The notes: generated by a model not told the origin, from the letters alone. Shown: positions 7,261 through 16,581, numbered from the stretch's first letter. The stretch is 64,000 bases of DNA from Pseudoxanthomonas yeongjuensis (GCF_010093345.1 NZ_PDWT01000003.1:186001-250000), one strand, 5' to 3'. Numbers and translations: made by a program.

Positions 7261-8874
7261 TTACCTGTTCTTTGCAGCGCAGGACGCGATCCGGTCGGCT
7301 TGCGCGGAAGTAACCAGACCGCTGGTTTCCAGCCTGTCCTTGTAGGCGGACATGCAGCTTTGATAAGCGCCATGGTTCCTGGCGTTGATCTCGCAGATGT
7401 TGCTCTGCGCCTGCACGTTGGCACCGATGATCAGGCCGCCTTCCTGGACGACCGGGACGCCGGTGTCGCAACCGCCGATCCGCGCGTTGCCCGGATTGAG
7501 CGTCCAGCCTTCATCGTTGAACAGGGCCGGGGTCAGGTCGACGTTGTAATTGGCCGCGAGCGACGCCGTGATCGCGGGCTCCATCAACGCGTTGGGACTG
7601 GTGCTGGTGTCGTAGTGCGAGAACGAAGATCCCTGCGCCACCGGGTTGGGCGCATACAGCAACGCATAACCATTGCTGTCGGCACCCTGCAACTGGCCGG
7701 GAATCGAAGCGATGGTCACGTTCACGCCCGGCAGGCCGGCCTTGATGGTCGCGCCGTTGGCCTGGGAGATGCTGAGCGTCGGCACCGTCGCCGCGACCGA
7801 GGCGTCCTCGCCCATCGAGATCACGCCCGAAGCGTTGTTGGCCACGAGCACGGCCTTGGCGCCCGCATCTTCGGCGAACTTCGCCTTGATCTCGAACGCG
7901 CAGGTACCGCGATCCACCAGCGCCACCTTGCCCGCGTACGCGCCTGCCGGCGAGGCGAAGCAGCCTTGCGATGGCGATGCGCTGCCGTCGTTGACCAGGA
8001 CCACGCTGCCGCTGAAGTTGGCCGCCGTCGCCGGCGCGCCGAACGACGCCGTGCCGTAGACGAAATCTCCGGAAGCCGTACCACTGGCCCGGACCACGGT
8101 CTTTTCATCGAGTACCAGCGGCACCTGGGCGGTCACCTGCGGTCCGCGGAAAGCCAGGTTGTTGCCGACCACCGCCGCCACGCGTCCGGCGTTGGTCAGC
8201 TGGTACCAGCCCTTCTGCGACACGTTGTCGAACACGAAGCGCGAATAGATGTCCTGGTAACCCGCCAGCGGCGCGCCGTTGATCACGTTGCCGAACCCGG
8301 AAAAGCCCAGGCCGTGCGCGATCTCGTGCATGACCACATTGAGGAAGTTGGTCTTGCCGGCCGGCGTGTTGCCATCAAGCCCGTAGTACCAGCCCGAACC
8401 CGGCGAGCAAGCCGAACCATCGGGATTGGTCAGGCCGAAGGAAGCATTGAAGCGGCTGATGATGTCGACGCCGGCGCCTTCCTGCAGGTCTTCGCCGACG
8501 AGCGCGTCGGCCAGTGCGCCGTGGTAGAGCGTATCGGGCTGGCCGGGCTCGGTGAGGATGTAGATGGGCGAGGTACCCGCCGAACCCAGCACCGTGCCGG
8601 TGGCGTCGCAGCGCAGCGCCTGGAAACTGGCCTGCACGCGGATGTCCGCATCGCTCTCCAGCACCGCGCCCCACAGATCGGCGGCGAACTGATAGGCGAT
8701 GCGGCGTTGTTCGCCGACGCTGGTGCCGGGATTGCCGCCCGCGGGCGCCAGCGGGGTGGGATCGTTCAGACCCTGTCCAGCGGGATCGGCATTGATCGGG
8801 ATGACGTTGGCGGCGACGGCGTTGCCGGCGAAGAGCGCGGCACCGAGGCAGCTGAGCAGGAGTGTCTTCTTCAT
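7261..8874 (-). CDS. Secreted metallopeptidase with inserted PA domain
   Basis: 537 aa with a signal peptide (MKKTLLLSCLGAALFAGNAVA). The zinc motif is H183-E-I-A-H187-G-L-G-F. The third metzincin histidine, expected at position 193, is a glycine, so another ligand must complete the site. Residues of about 270-400 form a protease-associated domain (GKVALVDRGTCAFEIKAKFA, then AGAKAVLVANN), inserted between the zinc motif and the C-terminal segment LMEPAIT...LFNDEGW. The last 50 residues are cysteine-containing and may be a disulfide-bonded extension. Its ATG overlaps the upstream small gene's stop by 4 nt. Probably an extracellular protease of the type common in Lysobacter relatives. Confidence 0.88.
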   Translation of the reverse strand: MKKTLLLSCLGAALFAGNAVAANVIPINADPAGQGLNDPTPLAPAGGNPGTSVGEQRRIAYQFAADLWGAVLESDADIRVQASFQALRCDATGTVLGSAGTSPIYILTEPGQPDTLYHGALADALVGEDLQEGAGVDIISRFNASFGLTNPDGSACSPGSGWYYGLDGNTPAGKTNFLNVVMHEIAHGLGFSGFGNVINGAPLAGYQDIYSRFVFDNVSQKGWYQLTNAGRVAAVVGNNLAFRGPQVTAQVPLVLDEKTVVRASGTASGDFVYGTASFGAPATAANFSGSVVLVNDGSASPSQGCFASPAGAYAGKVALVDRGTCAFEIKAKFAEDAGAKAVLVANNASGVISMGEDASVAATVPTLSISQANGATIKAGLPGVNVTIASIPGQLQGADSNGYALLYAPNPVAQGSSFSHYDTSTSPNALMEPAITASLAANYNVDLTPALFNDEGWTLNPGNARIGGCDTGVPVVQEGGLIIGANVQAQSNICEINARNHGAYQSCMSAYKDRLETSGLVTSAQADRIASCAAKNR

Positions 8875-9227
8875 TTCACTTCTCCCTGCTTGTCCTGCGC
8901 CGGCAGCGATTCGCCTTCCGCGAGATGTTGATAGGTCACCGTGCCGTCGGCATGGTGCACGGCGACCAGGTTGACCATGCGGTCCTCCGGCAGCTGCAGC
9001 TCGACGATGCCGCGCGCAGCGACGCGTCTGCTCGCGATCGCTTCCTGTTCGGTCTTGGGCGGCGTGACCCGCTTCGCCTTGCTGTTTGCGTTGCCGCGGA
9101 CGAAATCACCCTTGTCGCGCTTGCTCTTGCCGTTCTGTGACTGGGCGACAGCCGGCACGACGATGCTTGCGGCGCCGAGCAAGGCGACGGCCGCGAGCAA
9201 TACCTGTTTGATGGCTCTGCGTTTCAC
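8871..9227 (-). CDS. Small exported protein coupled to the metallopeptidase
   Basis: 118 aa from a GTG at 9227, chosen because AGGAG lies at 9236-9240 and a signal peptide follows at once (VLLAAVALLGAASIVVPAVAQ). The mature part is basic (SKRDKGDFVRGNANSKAKR) and then holds VELQLPEDRMVNLVAVHHADGT, a short beta-rich segment. I do not recognise the family firmly. Its stop overlaps the metallopeptidase start (ATGA), so the two are translated together; a chaperone, inhibitor or activator of that enzyme is a reasonable guess only. Confidence 0.75.
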   Translation of the reverse strand: MKRRAIKQVLLAAVALLGAASIVVPAVAQSQNGKSKRDKGDFVRGNANSKAKRVTPPKTEQEAIASRRVAARGIVELQLPEDRMVNLVAVHHADGTVTYQHLAEGESLPAQDKQGEVK

Positions 9228-9858
9228 GAATGGAACTCCTTGGTGGGTGACGGGCGGGGGCCCGAAGACGTTGCGACCGGCACGTGTCCCCTGGGATCGG
9301 CCGGTGCGTGGAGGACTTTGCTTTCGAGCAGCCCAGCCACACGCCGACCCTAGCCAGTTCATTTGGCCAGAACAAGACCGGCGTCACTTTTCCAATGTGA
9401 TAAAGCCAAAGCACCGAGACCCGTCCGGACGCGTGGCTGCAAGAACCCAGCAGCGGTAATCATTCCCTGCGGGGCTCGGGCATCCCGGGGCAGCCGGGCC
9501 AGGCGACTGACACGGGACCGGCGCGATCTTTTTGTTGCGAGACAGCAAGACCCAGCGTGAGTGGCGGAGCCCGGGTGCATCGAAGCCGCGGTGTTCGACC
9601 CTGGCCGCAAGGTTCCTGATACCCGCTCGCAACACTCCGCGGCCCGGTGCCGATACTGTCCAGGCTTGCGCACGACGTGCGCGGGTCGCGCGCGCACGCT
9701 TCAAGAAGCCGCACGCGATACTGCTCAGTGTCGCGCCCGTGCATCCACACTCTCGCGGCCGGGATTTCGAAAGATCCCGCAGGGTGGGCTTCAGCCCACC
9801 GCTTTCGTCCCGGCGTCAATGCAACTCGAGACATTGCGAGGGTGGGCCAAGGCCCACC
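9228..9858. other. Intergenic stretch without a gene
   Basis: About 630 nt between two minus-strand genes. I see no credible coding frame: candidate frames overlap on both strands and lack starts with ribosome binding sites. The right end carries two GGTGGGC palindromes. An AT-richer patch at 9380-9415 is the likeliest promoter area for the metallopeptidase operon, but no clear boxes can be named. Confidence 0.6.
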
Positions 9859-9861
9859 CTA
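9782..9861. repeat. Repeat family A: two GGTGGGC palindromes
   Basis: GGTGGGCTTCAGCCCACC at 9783-9800 and GGGTGGGCCAAGGCCCACCC at 9840-9859, each self-complementary. The outer end of the second (GTAGGG on the minus strand) contains the TAG stop of the adjacent membrane protein gene. A related pair sits at 20367-20434. Confidence 0.8.
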
Positions 9862-10299
9862 CGGGCCCAGCCAGCCCTTCGCTGCGGCCGTGCGCGCATA
9901 CCCGTAAAGATAGACCGCGATCACCACCAGCATCGCCGGCATCGCCAGACCGGCCGGTCCGTAGGCCTGCCATGCCGGCGTGGCCACGAAGATGCCCGCC
10001 ACCTGCACCACGATGGCCAGCAGCGAAACCATGAACAATGGCGGCGCCAGGCGCTTCCGCAACAACAAGGCCAGCGATCCAAGCACGCCGAACACGACCG
10101 CTACGCCGAAGGCGATATCGACCCACGGCGGCGTGGCCGCGTGCACCTGTTGTTGCGCTGCCGGCATGGCGGCCACCATTGCCGGGGTCAGCCTGACCTG
10201 CACGACGAACATCGCCAGGCCGATCAGGTTCCATACCAGGGCCACGAAGGCGATCACCCAGAAAGTCCAGCGACGCGGAGAAACGCTAGCGGTATTCAT
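9859..10299 (-). CDS. Four-helix inner-membrane protein, unknown function
   Basis: 146 aa from the ATG at 10299, which has AGGAAAGG just upstream; the longer frame to 10347 has none. Four membrane helices: FWVIAFVALVWNLIGLAMFVV, WVDIAFGVAVVFGVLGSLALLL, LFMVSLLAIVVQVAGIFVA and GLAMPAMLVVIAVYLYGYA. Relatives in xanthomonads are often labelled 'sugar transporter', without experimental support that I know of. The TAG stop is inside the end of a GGTGGGC palindrome. Confidence 0.78.
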   Translation of the reverse strand: MNTASVSPRRWTFWVIAFVALVWNLIGLAMFVVQVRLTPAMVAAMPAAQQQVHAATPPWVDIAFGVAVVFGVLGSLALLLRKRLAPPLFMVSLLAIVVQVAGIFVATPAWQAYGPAGLAMPAMLVVIAVYLYGYARTAAAKGWLGP

Positions 10300-10386
10300 C
10301 CTTTCCTCTCCCAAGAAGTGATGGTGGCCGGCCAGCTCGGCCGGCACGCCATGATGTCATGGGTGGATCATCGTCGGCCGAACCCC

Positions 10387-10466
10387 GTAGGAGCGGGCCT
10401 TGCCCGCGATGCTCTTCGGTCACATCGGGTGGAGCCAAAAGCATCGCGGGCAAGGCCCGCTCCTAC
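10387..10466. repeat. Repeat family B, copy 1 (GTAGGAGCGGGCC palindrome)
   Basis: Two perfectly complementary 26-nt arms, 10387-10412 (GTAGGAGCGGGCCTTG...ATGC) and 10441-10466, around a 28-nt loop. It lies 20 nt downstream of the RND permease stop, between it and a same-strand membrane protein gene. Confidence 0.92.
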
Positions 10467-10486
10467 GAAGGTACGACGTTCACGCC

Positions 10487-13400
10487 TTACGCCTTCGCCC
10501 CACCCTCTTCCGGTTTGACCTTGAACCATGCCGCGTACAGCGCCGGCAGGAACAGCAGGGTCAGGGCGGTGGCCACGGTCAGGCCGCCCATGATCGCCAC
10601 CGCCATCGGGCCGAAGAACGCGCTGCGCGACAGCGGGATCATCGCCAGCACCGCGGCCATCGCGGTCAGCACGATCGGGCGGAAGCGGCGCACGGTGGCG
10701 TCGATGATCGCGTGCCAGCGGTCGTGGCCGGCGTCGATGTCCTGCTGGATCTGGTCGACCAGGATGACCGAGTTGCGCATGATCATGCCGGCCAGTGCGA
10801 TCGTGCCGAGCATGGCCACGAAACCGAACGGCACCCGGAACACCAGCAGCGCGAAGGTCACGCCGATCAGGCCGAGCGGAGCGGTCAGCATGACCAGGGC
10901 CATGCGCGAGAAGCTGCGCAACTGCAGCATCAGCAGCGTGGCCACGACCAGCAGGAACAGCGGCATGCCGGCGGCGATCGACTTCTGTCCGCGTCCGGAA
11001 TCCTCGACCGTGCCGCCGGTTTCCAGCAGGTAACCTTCGGGCAGGGTCGCGCGGATCTTTTCCAGCGTCGGCAGTATCGTCGCGGTAACCGACGGCGGGG
11101 TCACGCCGTCGCGGATGTCGGCGCGCACGGTGACCGTGGGCAGGCGGTTGCGATGCCAGATGACGCCGTCCTCGAACGCGTATTCGATGTTGGCGATCTG
11201 CGACAGCGGCACGCTGCCGTTGGGCGTGGGCACGGCCAGGCTGCCGAGCAGGTCCAGGCGTACGCGTTCGTCGTCGGGACCGCGCAGCAGGATCTCGATC
11301 AGCTCGTTGCCTTCGCGATAGGTGCTCACGCGCAAGCCCGACAGCGAACTGGTGAGGAAGTGCGACACGTCGGCGGTGCTGACGCCCAGCGCGCGGGCGC
11401 GGTCCTGGTCGATGCTCAGGCGCACGACCTTGCTGGGTTCGTCCCAGTCCAGGTTGACGTTGGTGACGTCGGGATTGGCGCGCACCTGCGCGGCGACCTG
11501 CCTGGCCAGCGCCTGGACCCGGTCGATATGTTCGCCGGCGATGCGGAACTGGATCGGATAACCGACCGGCGGGCCGTTCTCCAGACGGGTGACGCGGAAC
11601 TGCAGCTGCGGGAACTGCGGGCCGACTTCATCGATCATCCAGCTGCGCAACGCCTCGCGCGCGGGCAGGTCCTTGGCGGTGACCACGAACTGGGTGAAAT
11701 TGGCCTGCGGCAACTGCTGGTCCAGCGGCAGGTAGAAACGCGGCGAACCGGTGCCGACGTAGGCGACGTAATTGTCGATGTCGCTGCGCGTGGCCAGCAG
11801 CTTCTCCAGTTTCTCGGCCTGGGCCTGGGTGGAACGCAGCGAGGAACCTTCGGCCAGTTCCAGGTCGACCATCAGTTCCGGCCGGGTCGAATCGGGGAAG
11901 AACTGCTGCGGCACGAAACGGAACATCACGATGGACAGCACGAAGGCGAGCACGGTGATCCCGATCACCAGCCAGCGATGGCGAAGGCAGGCGTCGAGCA
12001 GCTTGCGGTAACGCTGGTAGAAACGACTCTGGTAAGGGTCATGCTCGCGACCGTCGTGGAGCTTGGGCGCGAGCACGTCGGCGAACGCGGGGAAACGATC
12101 CGCGAGGCGTGCGCGAAAACCATTCCAGCGCGCCGCCAGCGAGCCTGCTCTGGGTGGCCTGGGCTGGTCCAGGTCGGGCAGCATCTTGTCGCCCAGGTAC
12201 GGGATGAACAGCACCGCCGCGATCCACGACACGACCAGGGCGATCGTCACTACCTGGAACAGCGAGCGGGTGTATTCGCCGGTGCCCGAGGCCGCGGTGG
12301 CGATGGGCAGGAAACCGGCGGCGGTCACCAGCGTGCCGGTGAGCATCGGGAACGCGGTGGAGGTGTAGGCGAAGCTGGCCGCGCGCATGCGGTCGTAGCC
12401 TTGCTCCATCTTGATCGCCATCATCTCCACGGCGATGATCGCGTCGTCGACGAGCAGACCGAGCGCGAGCACCAGCGCGCCGAGCGAGATCTTGTGCAGA
12501 CCGATGTTGAAGTAATGCATCACCGCGAAGGTCATCGCCAGCACCAGCGGGATGGTCACCGCGACGACCAGGCCGGTGCGCAGGCCCAGCGAGAAGAAAC
12601 TCACCAGCAGCACGATGACCACGGCCTCGGTCAGCACGCGCACGAATTCGCCGACCGAATCCTCGACCGAATGCGGCTGGTCGGAGACTTTGCGCAGCTG
12701 CATGCCGAGCGGCAGGGTCTTCTGCAGGCGTTCGAATGCCGCGTCCAGGGTCTTGCCCAGGCGGATGATGTCGCCGCCGTTCTTCATCGCCACCGCCAGG
12801 CCGATCGCGTCCTGGCCCATGAAGCGCATCTTCGGCGCGGACGGATCCGCGAAGCCGCGATAGACCTCGGCGATATCGCCCAGGCGCACGGTGCGGCCGC
12901 CGGCCCGGATCGGGAAATCGCGGATGTCCTTGACCGAGGCGAAGGCGCCGCTGACCCGCAATTGCACGCGGTCGCTGGTGGTCTCGAAGAAGCCGGCCGA
13001 AGTCACCGCGTTCTGCTGGTCCAGCGCCTCCTGGACCACGTTCAACGGAATGCCGAGCGTGGCCAGCTTGGTGTTCGACAGCTCGATCCAGACCTTCTCG
13101 TCCTGCAGGCCGATCAGTTCGACCTTGCCCACGTCGGCGACGCGCTGCAGTTCCAGCTGGATGCGGTCGGCGTAGTCCTTCATCACCGCGTAGTCGAAAC
13201 CCGGGCCGGTGAGCGCGTAGATGTTGCCGAAGGTGTCGCCGAATTCGTCGTTGAAGAACGGGCCGACCACGCCTTCGGGCAGCGTGGCCCGGATGTCGCC
13301 GACCTTCTTGCGCGCCTGGTACCAGAGCTCGGGAATCTCGTCGGAATGCATCGAATCGCGGGCCACGAAGATGACCTGCGATTCGCCGGGGCGCGAATAC

Positions 13401-13654
13401 GAGCGGATGTATTCGTAATTGCCGGTGGTCATCAGCGCCTTCTCGATGCGCTCGGTGACTTGCTGGGAAACCTCGTTGGCGGCAGCGCCGGGCCACACCG
13501 TGCGCACCACCATCACCTTGAAGGTGAAGGGCGGGTCTTCGGACTGGCCCAGGTGGCGATAGGACCAGGCGCCGATGATGCCGAGCACGATCATCGCGTA
13601 CAGCACCAGGCTGCGATGGGTCAGCGCCCATTCGGAAAGATTGAAGCGCTTCAT
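10487..13654 (-). CDS. RND efflux transporter permease
   Basis: 1055 aa, the usual length of the HAE-type (AcrB/MexB-like) proton-driven inner-membrane pump subunits. The N-terminus (a helix LVLYAMIVLGIIGAWSY, then SEDPPF) and the two large periplasmic loops separated by the helix bundle TEAVVIVLLVSFFSLGLRTG...LGLLVDDAIIAVEMM are characteristic. The charged VDDAII pair in helix 4 fits the proton relay. The divergent type with 'GQSEDPPFTFKVMVV' near the N-terminus resembles MexK/TriC-like pumps. Substrate unknown. It is downstream of the adaptor gene with a 224-nt gap, and no outer-membrane gene lies in the operon; the nearby tolC (16582-17934) could serve. Confidence 0.95.
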   Translation of the reverse strand: MKRFNLSEWALTHRSLVLYAMIVLGIIGAWSYRHLGQSEDPPFTFKVMVVRTVWPGAAANEVSQQVTERIEKALMTTGNYEYIRSYSRPGESQVIFVARDSMHSDEIPELWYQARKKVGDIRATLPEGVVGPFFNDEFGDTFGNIYALTGPGFDYAVMKDYADRIQLELQRVADVGKVELIGLQDEKVWIELSNTKLATLGIPLNVVQEALDQQNAVTSAGFFETTSDRVQLRVSGAFASVKDIRDFPIRAGGRTVRLGDIAEVYRGFADPSAPKMRFMGQDAIGLAVAMKNGGDIIRLGKTLDAAFERLQKTLPLGMQLRKVSDQPHSVEDSVGEFVRVLTEAVVIVLLVSFFSLGLRTGLVVAVTIPLVLAMTFAVMHYFNIGLHKISLGALVLALGLLVDDAIIAVEMMAIKMEQGYDRMRAASFAYTSTAFPMLTGTLVTAAGFLPIATAASGTGEYTRSLFQVVTIALVVSWIAAVLFIPYLGDKMLPDLDQPRPPRAGSLAARWNGFRARLADRFPAFADVLAPKLHDGREHDPYQSRFYQRYRKLLDACLRHRWLVIGITVLAFVLSIVMFRFVPQQFFPDSTRPELMVDLELAEGSSLRSTQAQAEKLEKLLATRSDIDNYVAYVGTGSPRFYLPLDQQLPQANFTQFVVTAKDLPAREALRSWMIDEVGPQFPQLQFRVTRLENGPPVGYPIQFRIAGEHIDRVQALARQVAAQVRANPDVTNVNLDWDEPSKVVRLSIDQDRARALGVSTADVSHFLTSSLSGLRVSTYREGNELIEILLRGPDDERVRLDLLGSLAVPTPNGSVPLSQIANIEYAFEDGVIWHRNRLPTVTVRADIRDGVTPPSVTATILPTLEKIRATLPEGYLLETGGTVEDSGRGQKSIAAGMPLFLLVVATLLMLQLRSFSRMALVMLTAPLGLIGVTFALLVFRVPFGFVAMLGTIALAGMIMRNSVILVDQIQQDIDAGHDRWHAIIDATVRRFRPIVLTAMAAVLAMIPLSRSAFFGPMAVAIMGGLTVATALTLLFLPALYAAWFKVKPEEGGAKA

Positions 13655-13878
13655 GGCTCAGTCCTTGTGTCCCCTCTCCCGCAAGCGGGAGAGGGTCAGA
13701 GTGAGGGAACAGACGACAGGGGCGCTGACAGATGCGCCGCTTCGCGACGCGCCCCCATCCCATCCCCGGGTCAGATCCGGGGCAGGCTCTTGCCCCGCAA
13801 GCGAAGGAGGGGGGATCGGTGCCGGGCATGAATCGTGTCGTGTCGCTTCAATTTCCACTGACATGATCTCGCTCCGCC
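13655..13878. repeat. Repeat-bearing spacer inside the RND operon
   Basis: The 224-nt gap between the adaptor stop and the permease start. It contains a 24-nt palindrome at 13672-13695 (CCCTCTCCCGC-AA-GCGGGAGAGGG) and a G/C-rich stretch around 13750-13815 with imperfect self-complementarity (CCCCGGGTCAGATCCGGGG). No gene. The hairpins may tune the ratio of adaptor to permease; that is inference. Confidence 0.65.
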
Positions 13879-14979
13879 TCATTTCGATTTGATGGGCCGG
13901 TTGTCGCGATCCACCGGCGACACCGGCTGGTCCTCGCGCAACAGGTGCCCGCCGGCGCCAACCACCCAATCGTCGGCCTTCACCCCGGCCAGTACCGGCA
14001 CGTCGGTTTCGCCGTAACGGCCGAGCTGCACGGGTTGCGACTTCACCTTGCCGGTCCGCGGATCGACCACCCAGACCGCGGTAGCGCCGCCGGCGCCGCG
14101 CTGGATCGCCGACAGCGGCAGGCTGAGGGCGGCTTCGGCTCCGGTTTCCTGCACATAGACGCGGGCGCTCTGGCCCAGCTCGACCGCCTTGGCCGCGTCG
14201 CCGACCAGGTTGACGCGGGCGGCGTAGGTCCGGGTCTGCGGGTCTGCGGCGGGGGAGATTTCACGGATCGTCCCGGGCAGGCGTTCGCCCGGTGCATTCC
14301 ACAATTCCACCAGCACCGGTTGGCCGACGACGAACTGGCGGATGCGGTTCTCGGGCAGCGAGATGGCGACCTCGCGGCCCTGGTCGGCGGCCAGGGTGAA
14401 CACGGTCTGGCCGGCGGCGACGACCTGTCCGGCTTCGACCTGGCGGGTGGCGATGACGCCATCGCGCGGTGCGCGCAATTGCGAATAGGCGGCCTGGTTG
14501 CGGGCTACGTCGAGTTGCGCGCGGGCGGCGCGGGCCTGGCCTTCGGCCGCCTTGTAGGCGGCGTTCTGCGCATCGTAGGTCGATTGGCTGACCAGTTTGT
14601 CGCCGACCAGCTTGGCGTAGCGGTCGCGATCGCCACGGGCGCGGACCAGGTCGGCCTCGGCGGCAGCGAGCTGGGCCTGGGCGGACTGGGCTTGCAGGCT
14701 GAGATCGTCGGCATCGAGTACCGCCAGCACCTGGCCCTGCTTGACCCGGGTGCCCGCATCCACGTCGCGGCGGACCAGCTTGCCGCCGACCCGGAACGAA
14801 AGCGGGCTTTCCTCGCGCGCATGCACTTCACCGGCATAGGCGGACAAGGCCGCCTGCGCGCCGCCGCCGGGATGCACCACCAGCACCGGGCGAGCCGTCT
14901 CGGAGGTTTCGACCTGGCCGCCACAACCGGCGAGACCGGCGAGCAGGACGAGGATTGCGAGGAGGCGCAAACTGCTCAT
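13879..14979 (-). CDS. RND efflux periplasmic adaptor subunit (lipoprotein)
   Basis: 366 aa membrane-fusion protein. The signal MSSLRLLAILVLLAGLAGCG carries the lipobox L-A-G-C, so it is anchored to the inner membrane. Domains in order: half-lipoyl (VGGKLVRRDVDAGTRVKQGQVLA split around residue 70), helical hairpin (about 90-165, many A/Q), second half-lipoyl (LRAPRDGVIATRQVEAGQ), beta-barrel (VAISLPENRI) and membrane-proximal domain. It is first in the operon with the RND permease and diverges from a TetR regulator 94 nt away. Confidence 0.95.
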   Translation of the reverse strand: MSSLRLLAILVLLAGLAGCGGQVETSETARPVLVVHPGGGAQAALSAYAGEVHAREESPLSFRVGGKLVRRDVDAGTRVKQGQVLAVLDADDLSLQAQSAQAQLAAAEADLVRARGDRDRYAKLVGDKLVSQSTYDAQNAAYKAAEGQARAARAQLDVARNQAAYSQLRAPRDGVIATRQVEAGQVVAAGQTVFTLAADQGREVAISLPENRIRQFVVGQPVLVELWNAPGERLPGTIREISPAADPQTRTYAARVNLVGDAAKAVELGQSARVYVQETGAEAALSLPLSAIQRGAGGATAVWVVDPRTGKVKSQPVQLGRYGETDVPVLAGVKADDWVVGAGGHLLREDQPVSPVDRDNRPIKSK

Positions 14980-15009
14980 GGGTCGGATACTCCGTATGGT
15001 TGGCCGTGA

Positions 15010-15056
15010 TTGGGCAATAAGTGGACTTGGCGGTATAGTATAAATATCGAACCGAT
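15010..15056. promoter_or_regulatory. Divergent promoter/operator region, tetR and RND operon
   Basis: The 94-nt gap is AT-rich in the middle. On the plus strand TTGGGC (about 15010) and TATAGT (about 15034-15039) are 18 nt apart and could drive the TetR gene. On the minus strand TAGACT and TACTAT, 17 nt apart, could drive the pump operon. ATCG-AAC-CGAT at 15046-15056 is a short palindrome overlapping both, a candidate operator for the TetR protein. Boxes are weak matches; this is inference. Confidence 0.45.
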
Positions 15057-15073
15057 TAGTCTAGTATTCGCAG

Positions 15074-15739
15074 ATGGTCAGCAATGCCTCTCCCGCCAGC
15101 CGCCCCAAGACCGCGGCCAAGACCGCAAGCCCCGGCCGCCCCAAGGACCTGGGCAAGCGCGCCGCGATCCTGGAAGCCGCCAAGCGACTGTTCTCGAACG
15201 AAGGCTTCAACGGCGCCAGCATGGACCAGATCGCGGCCGAGGCCGGGGTTTCCAAACTCACTGTGTACAGCCATTTCGGCGACAAGGAGGCCCTGTTCTC
15301 CGCCGCGGTGCGGGCCAAGTGCGAGGAGATGCTGCCGGACGACCTGTTCGCCCAGGAGCTGAAAGGCCCGCTGCGGGCGCAGCTCAAGGTCATCGCCAAC
15401 GCCTTTTTCGCCCTGGTCAGCAGCGACGAGGCGATCAGTACCCAGCGCATGATGATGGCGCTCGGCCAGGCCGACGACCCCTTGCGCAAGCTGTTCTGGG
15501 AAGCCGGCCCGCAGCGCACCCACGATGCCTTCGCCGCCTTCCTGCAGTCGCGGGTAGAGGCCGGGGAGCTGCAGATCCCCGATGTGTCGCGCGCGGCCGA
15601 ACAGTTCTTTTCGCTGATCAAGGGCGAAATGCACGGGCGCATGATCTGCGGCCTGTGCGCCAAGCCCTCGCGCGGCGACGTGGCGACGCATATTGAGGCC
15701 ACCGTGGACATGTTCCTGCGCGCCTATGCGGTGCGATAA
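15074..15739 (+). CDS. TetR/AcrR-family transcriptional regulator
   Basis: 221 aa. The N-terminal region is basic and flexible (residues 1-25), followed by the TetR DNA-binding domain: helix 1 AILEAAKRLFSNEGF, then the helix-turn-helix MDQIAAEAGVSKLTVYSHFG (residues of about 50-69). The C-terminal ligand-binding part includes a tetracyclin-repressor-like C-terminal domain of the AefR/RutR-like type (SDEAISTQRMMMALGQA). It diverges from the RND operon, so it is most likely its repressor. No clear ribosome binding site precedes the ATG. Confidence 0.93.
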   Translation: MVSNASPASRPKTAAKTASPGRPKDLGKRAAILEAAKRLFSNEGFNGASMDQIAAEAGVSKLTVYSHFGDKEALFSAAVRAKCEEMLPDDLFAQELKGPLRAQLKVIANAFFALVSSDEAISTQRMMMALGQADDPLRKLFWEAGPQRTHDAFAAFLQSRVEAGELQIPDVSRAAEQFFSLIKGEMHGRMICGLCAKPSRGDVATHIEATVDMFLRAYAVR

Positions 15740-15862
15740 GTGGACATCTCCATTGCCGGATGGGACGAAGGTCGCGATGACTTCCGGCACTGCGTATGGG
15801 TGTACTACTACGGCGATGCTGTTGTTCAGCGGAATGCCGCCTCGAAGCACGCCCCGAGCCGC

Positions 15863-15868
15863 TAAAAT
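15863..15868 (+). promoter_or_regulatory. Candidate -10 box of the pcm-like/tolC unit
   Basis: TAAAAT within CCGCTAAAATGCCCG, 40 nt upstream of the ATG. The same GCTAAAAT string precedes the diguanylate cyclase gene. No matching -35 can be named. Confidence 0.4.
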
Positions 15869-15907
15869 GCCCGGCTCCCGAGCAGATGACTCCACCCGGA
15901 TGACCCC

Positions 15908-16564
15908 ATGATGATCGATTACAGCCAAGCCCGCGAAATGATGGTCGAGCAGCAGGTGCGTCCCTGGGACGTGCTGGATGCGCGCGTGCTGGAAGCGTTG
16001 GCCACGTTGCCGCGCGAGGCTTTCGTTCCCGAGATCCACCGCGCCCTGGCCTATGCCGACGTGGAGATCCCGTTGGGCCATGGCCAGAAGATGATGAAGC
16101 CGGTGGTCGAAGGCCGCACCCTGCAGGGCCTGCTGCTGCAGCCCGGCGAAGAGGTGCTGGAAATCGGCACCGGCGGCGGCTACCTGGCCGCGTGCATGGG
16201 CGCGCTGGCGCGTGAAGTGGTCAGCCTGGAAATCAATCCGGAGCTGGCCGCGCGCGCGCGCCATCAGTTGGATATCAGCGGCCACGGCAACAATGTCCGC
16301 GTCGAGAACGTCGATGCGCTGGATTACGCCACCGACCGCCGCTTCGACGCGATCTGCGTCACCGCCGCAGTCGAGGCGGTACCGCCACGATTCCTGCAAT
16401 GGCTGCGTCCGGGTGGACGCCTGTTCGTGGTCCGCGGCCGTTCGCCGGTCATGGAAGCGGTGCTGGTCCACAACGAAGTCAACGGACCGCGCATCGAATC
16501 GTTGTTTGAAACCGACCTCCCCTACCTCGCCGGCGCGGCCCCCGCGCCGGAATTCGTCTTTTGA
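15908..16564 (+). CDS. Protein-L-isoaspartate O-methyltransferase family protein
   Basis: 218 aa. It has the PCMT layout: an N-terminal helical part with RPWDVLDARVLEALATLPREAFVP, then the SAM-binding motif EVLEIGTGGGYLAACMGALA and acidic strand VVSLEINPELA. The substrate-binding residues are less standard than in E. coli Pcm, as in other xanthomonad copies next to tolC, so repair of isoaspartyl residues is probable but not certain. Two ATGs are adjacent (15908, 15911). The stop lies 17 nt before the tolC ATG, so both are probably co-transcribed. Confidence 0.85.
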   Translation: MMIDYSQAREMMVEQQVRPWDVLDARVLEALATLPREAFVPEIHRALAYADVEIPLGHGQKMMKPVVEGRTLQGLLLQPGEEVLEIGTGGGYLAACMGALAREVVSLEINPELAARARHQLDISGHGNNVRVENVDALDYATDRRFDAICVTAAVEAVPPRFLQWLRPGGRLFVVRGRSPVMEAVLVHNEVNGPRIESLFETDLPYLAGAAPAPEFVF

Positions 16565-16581
16565 TTGAACAAGGAAACCGC

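Noticed and set aside
9363..9834. Short genes in the 630-nt gap
   Set aside because: Several small frames on both strands overlap each other, lack ribosome sites, and cross repeat palindromes.
10400..13831. Plus-strand open frame of 1143 codons
   Set aside because: Lies entirely antisense to the RND permease gene; its residues are the H/Q/R/D/V-rich mix produced by reading high-GC genes backwards.
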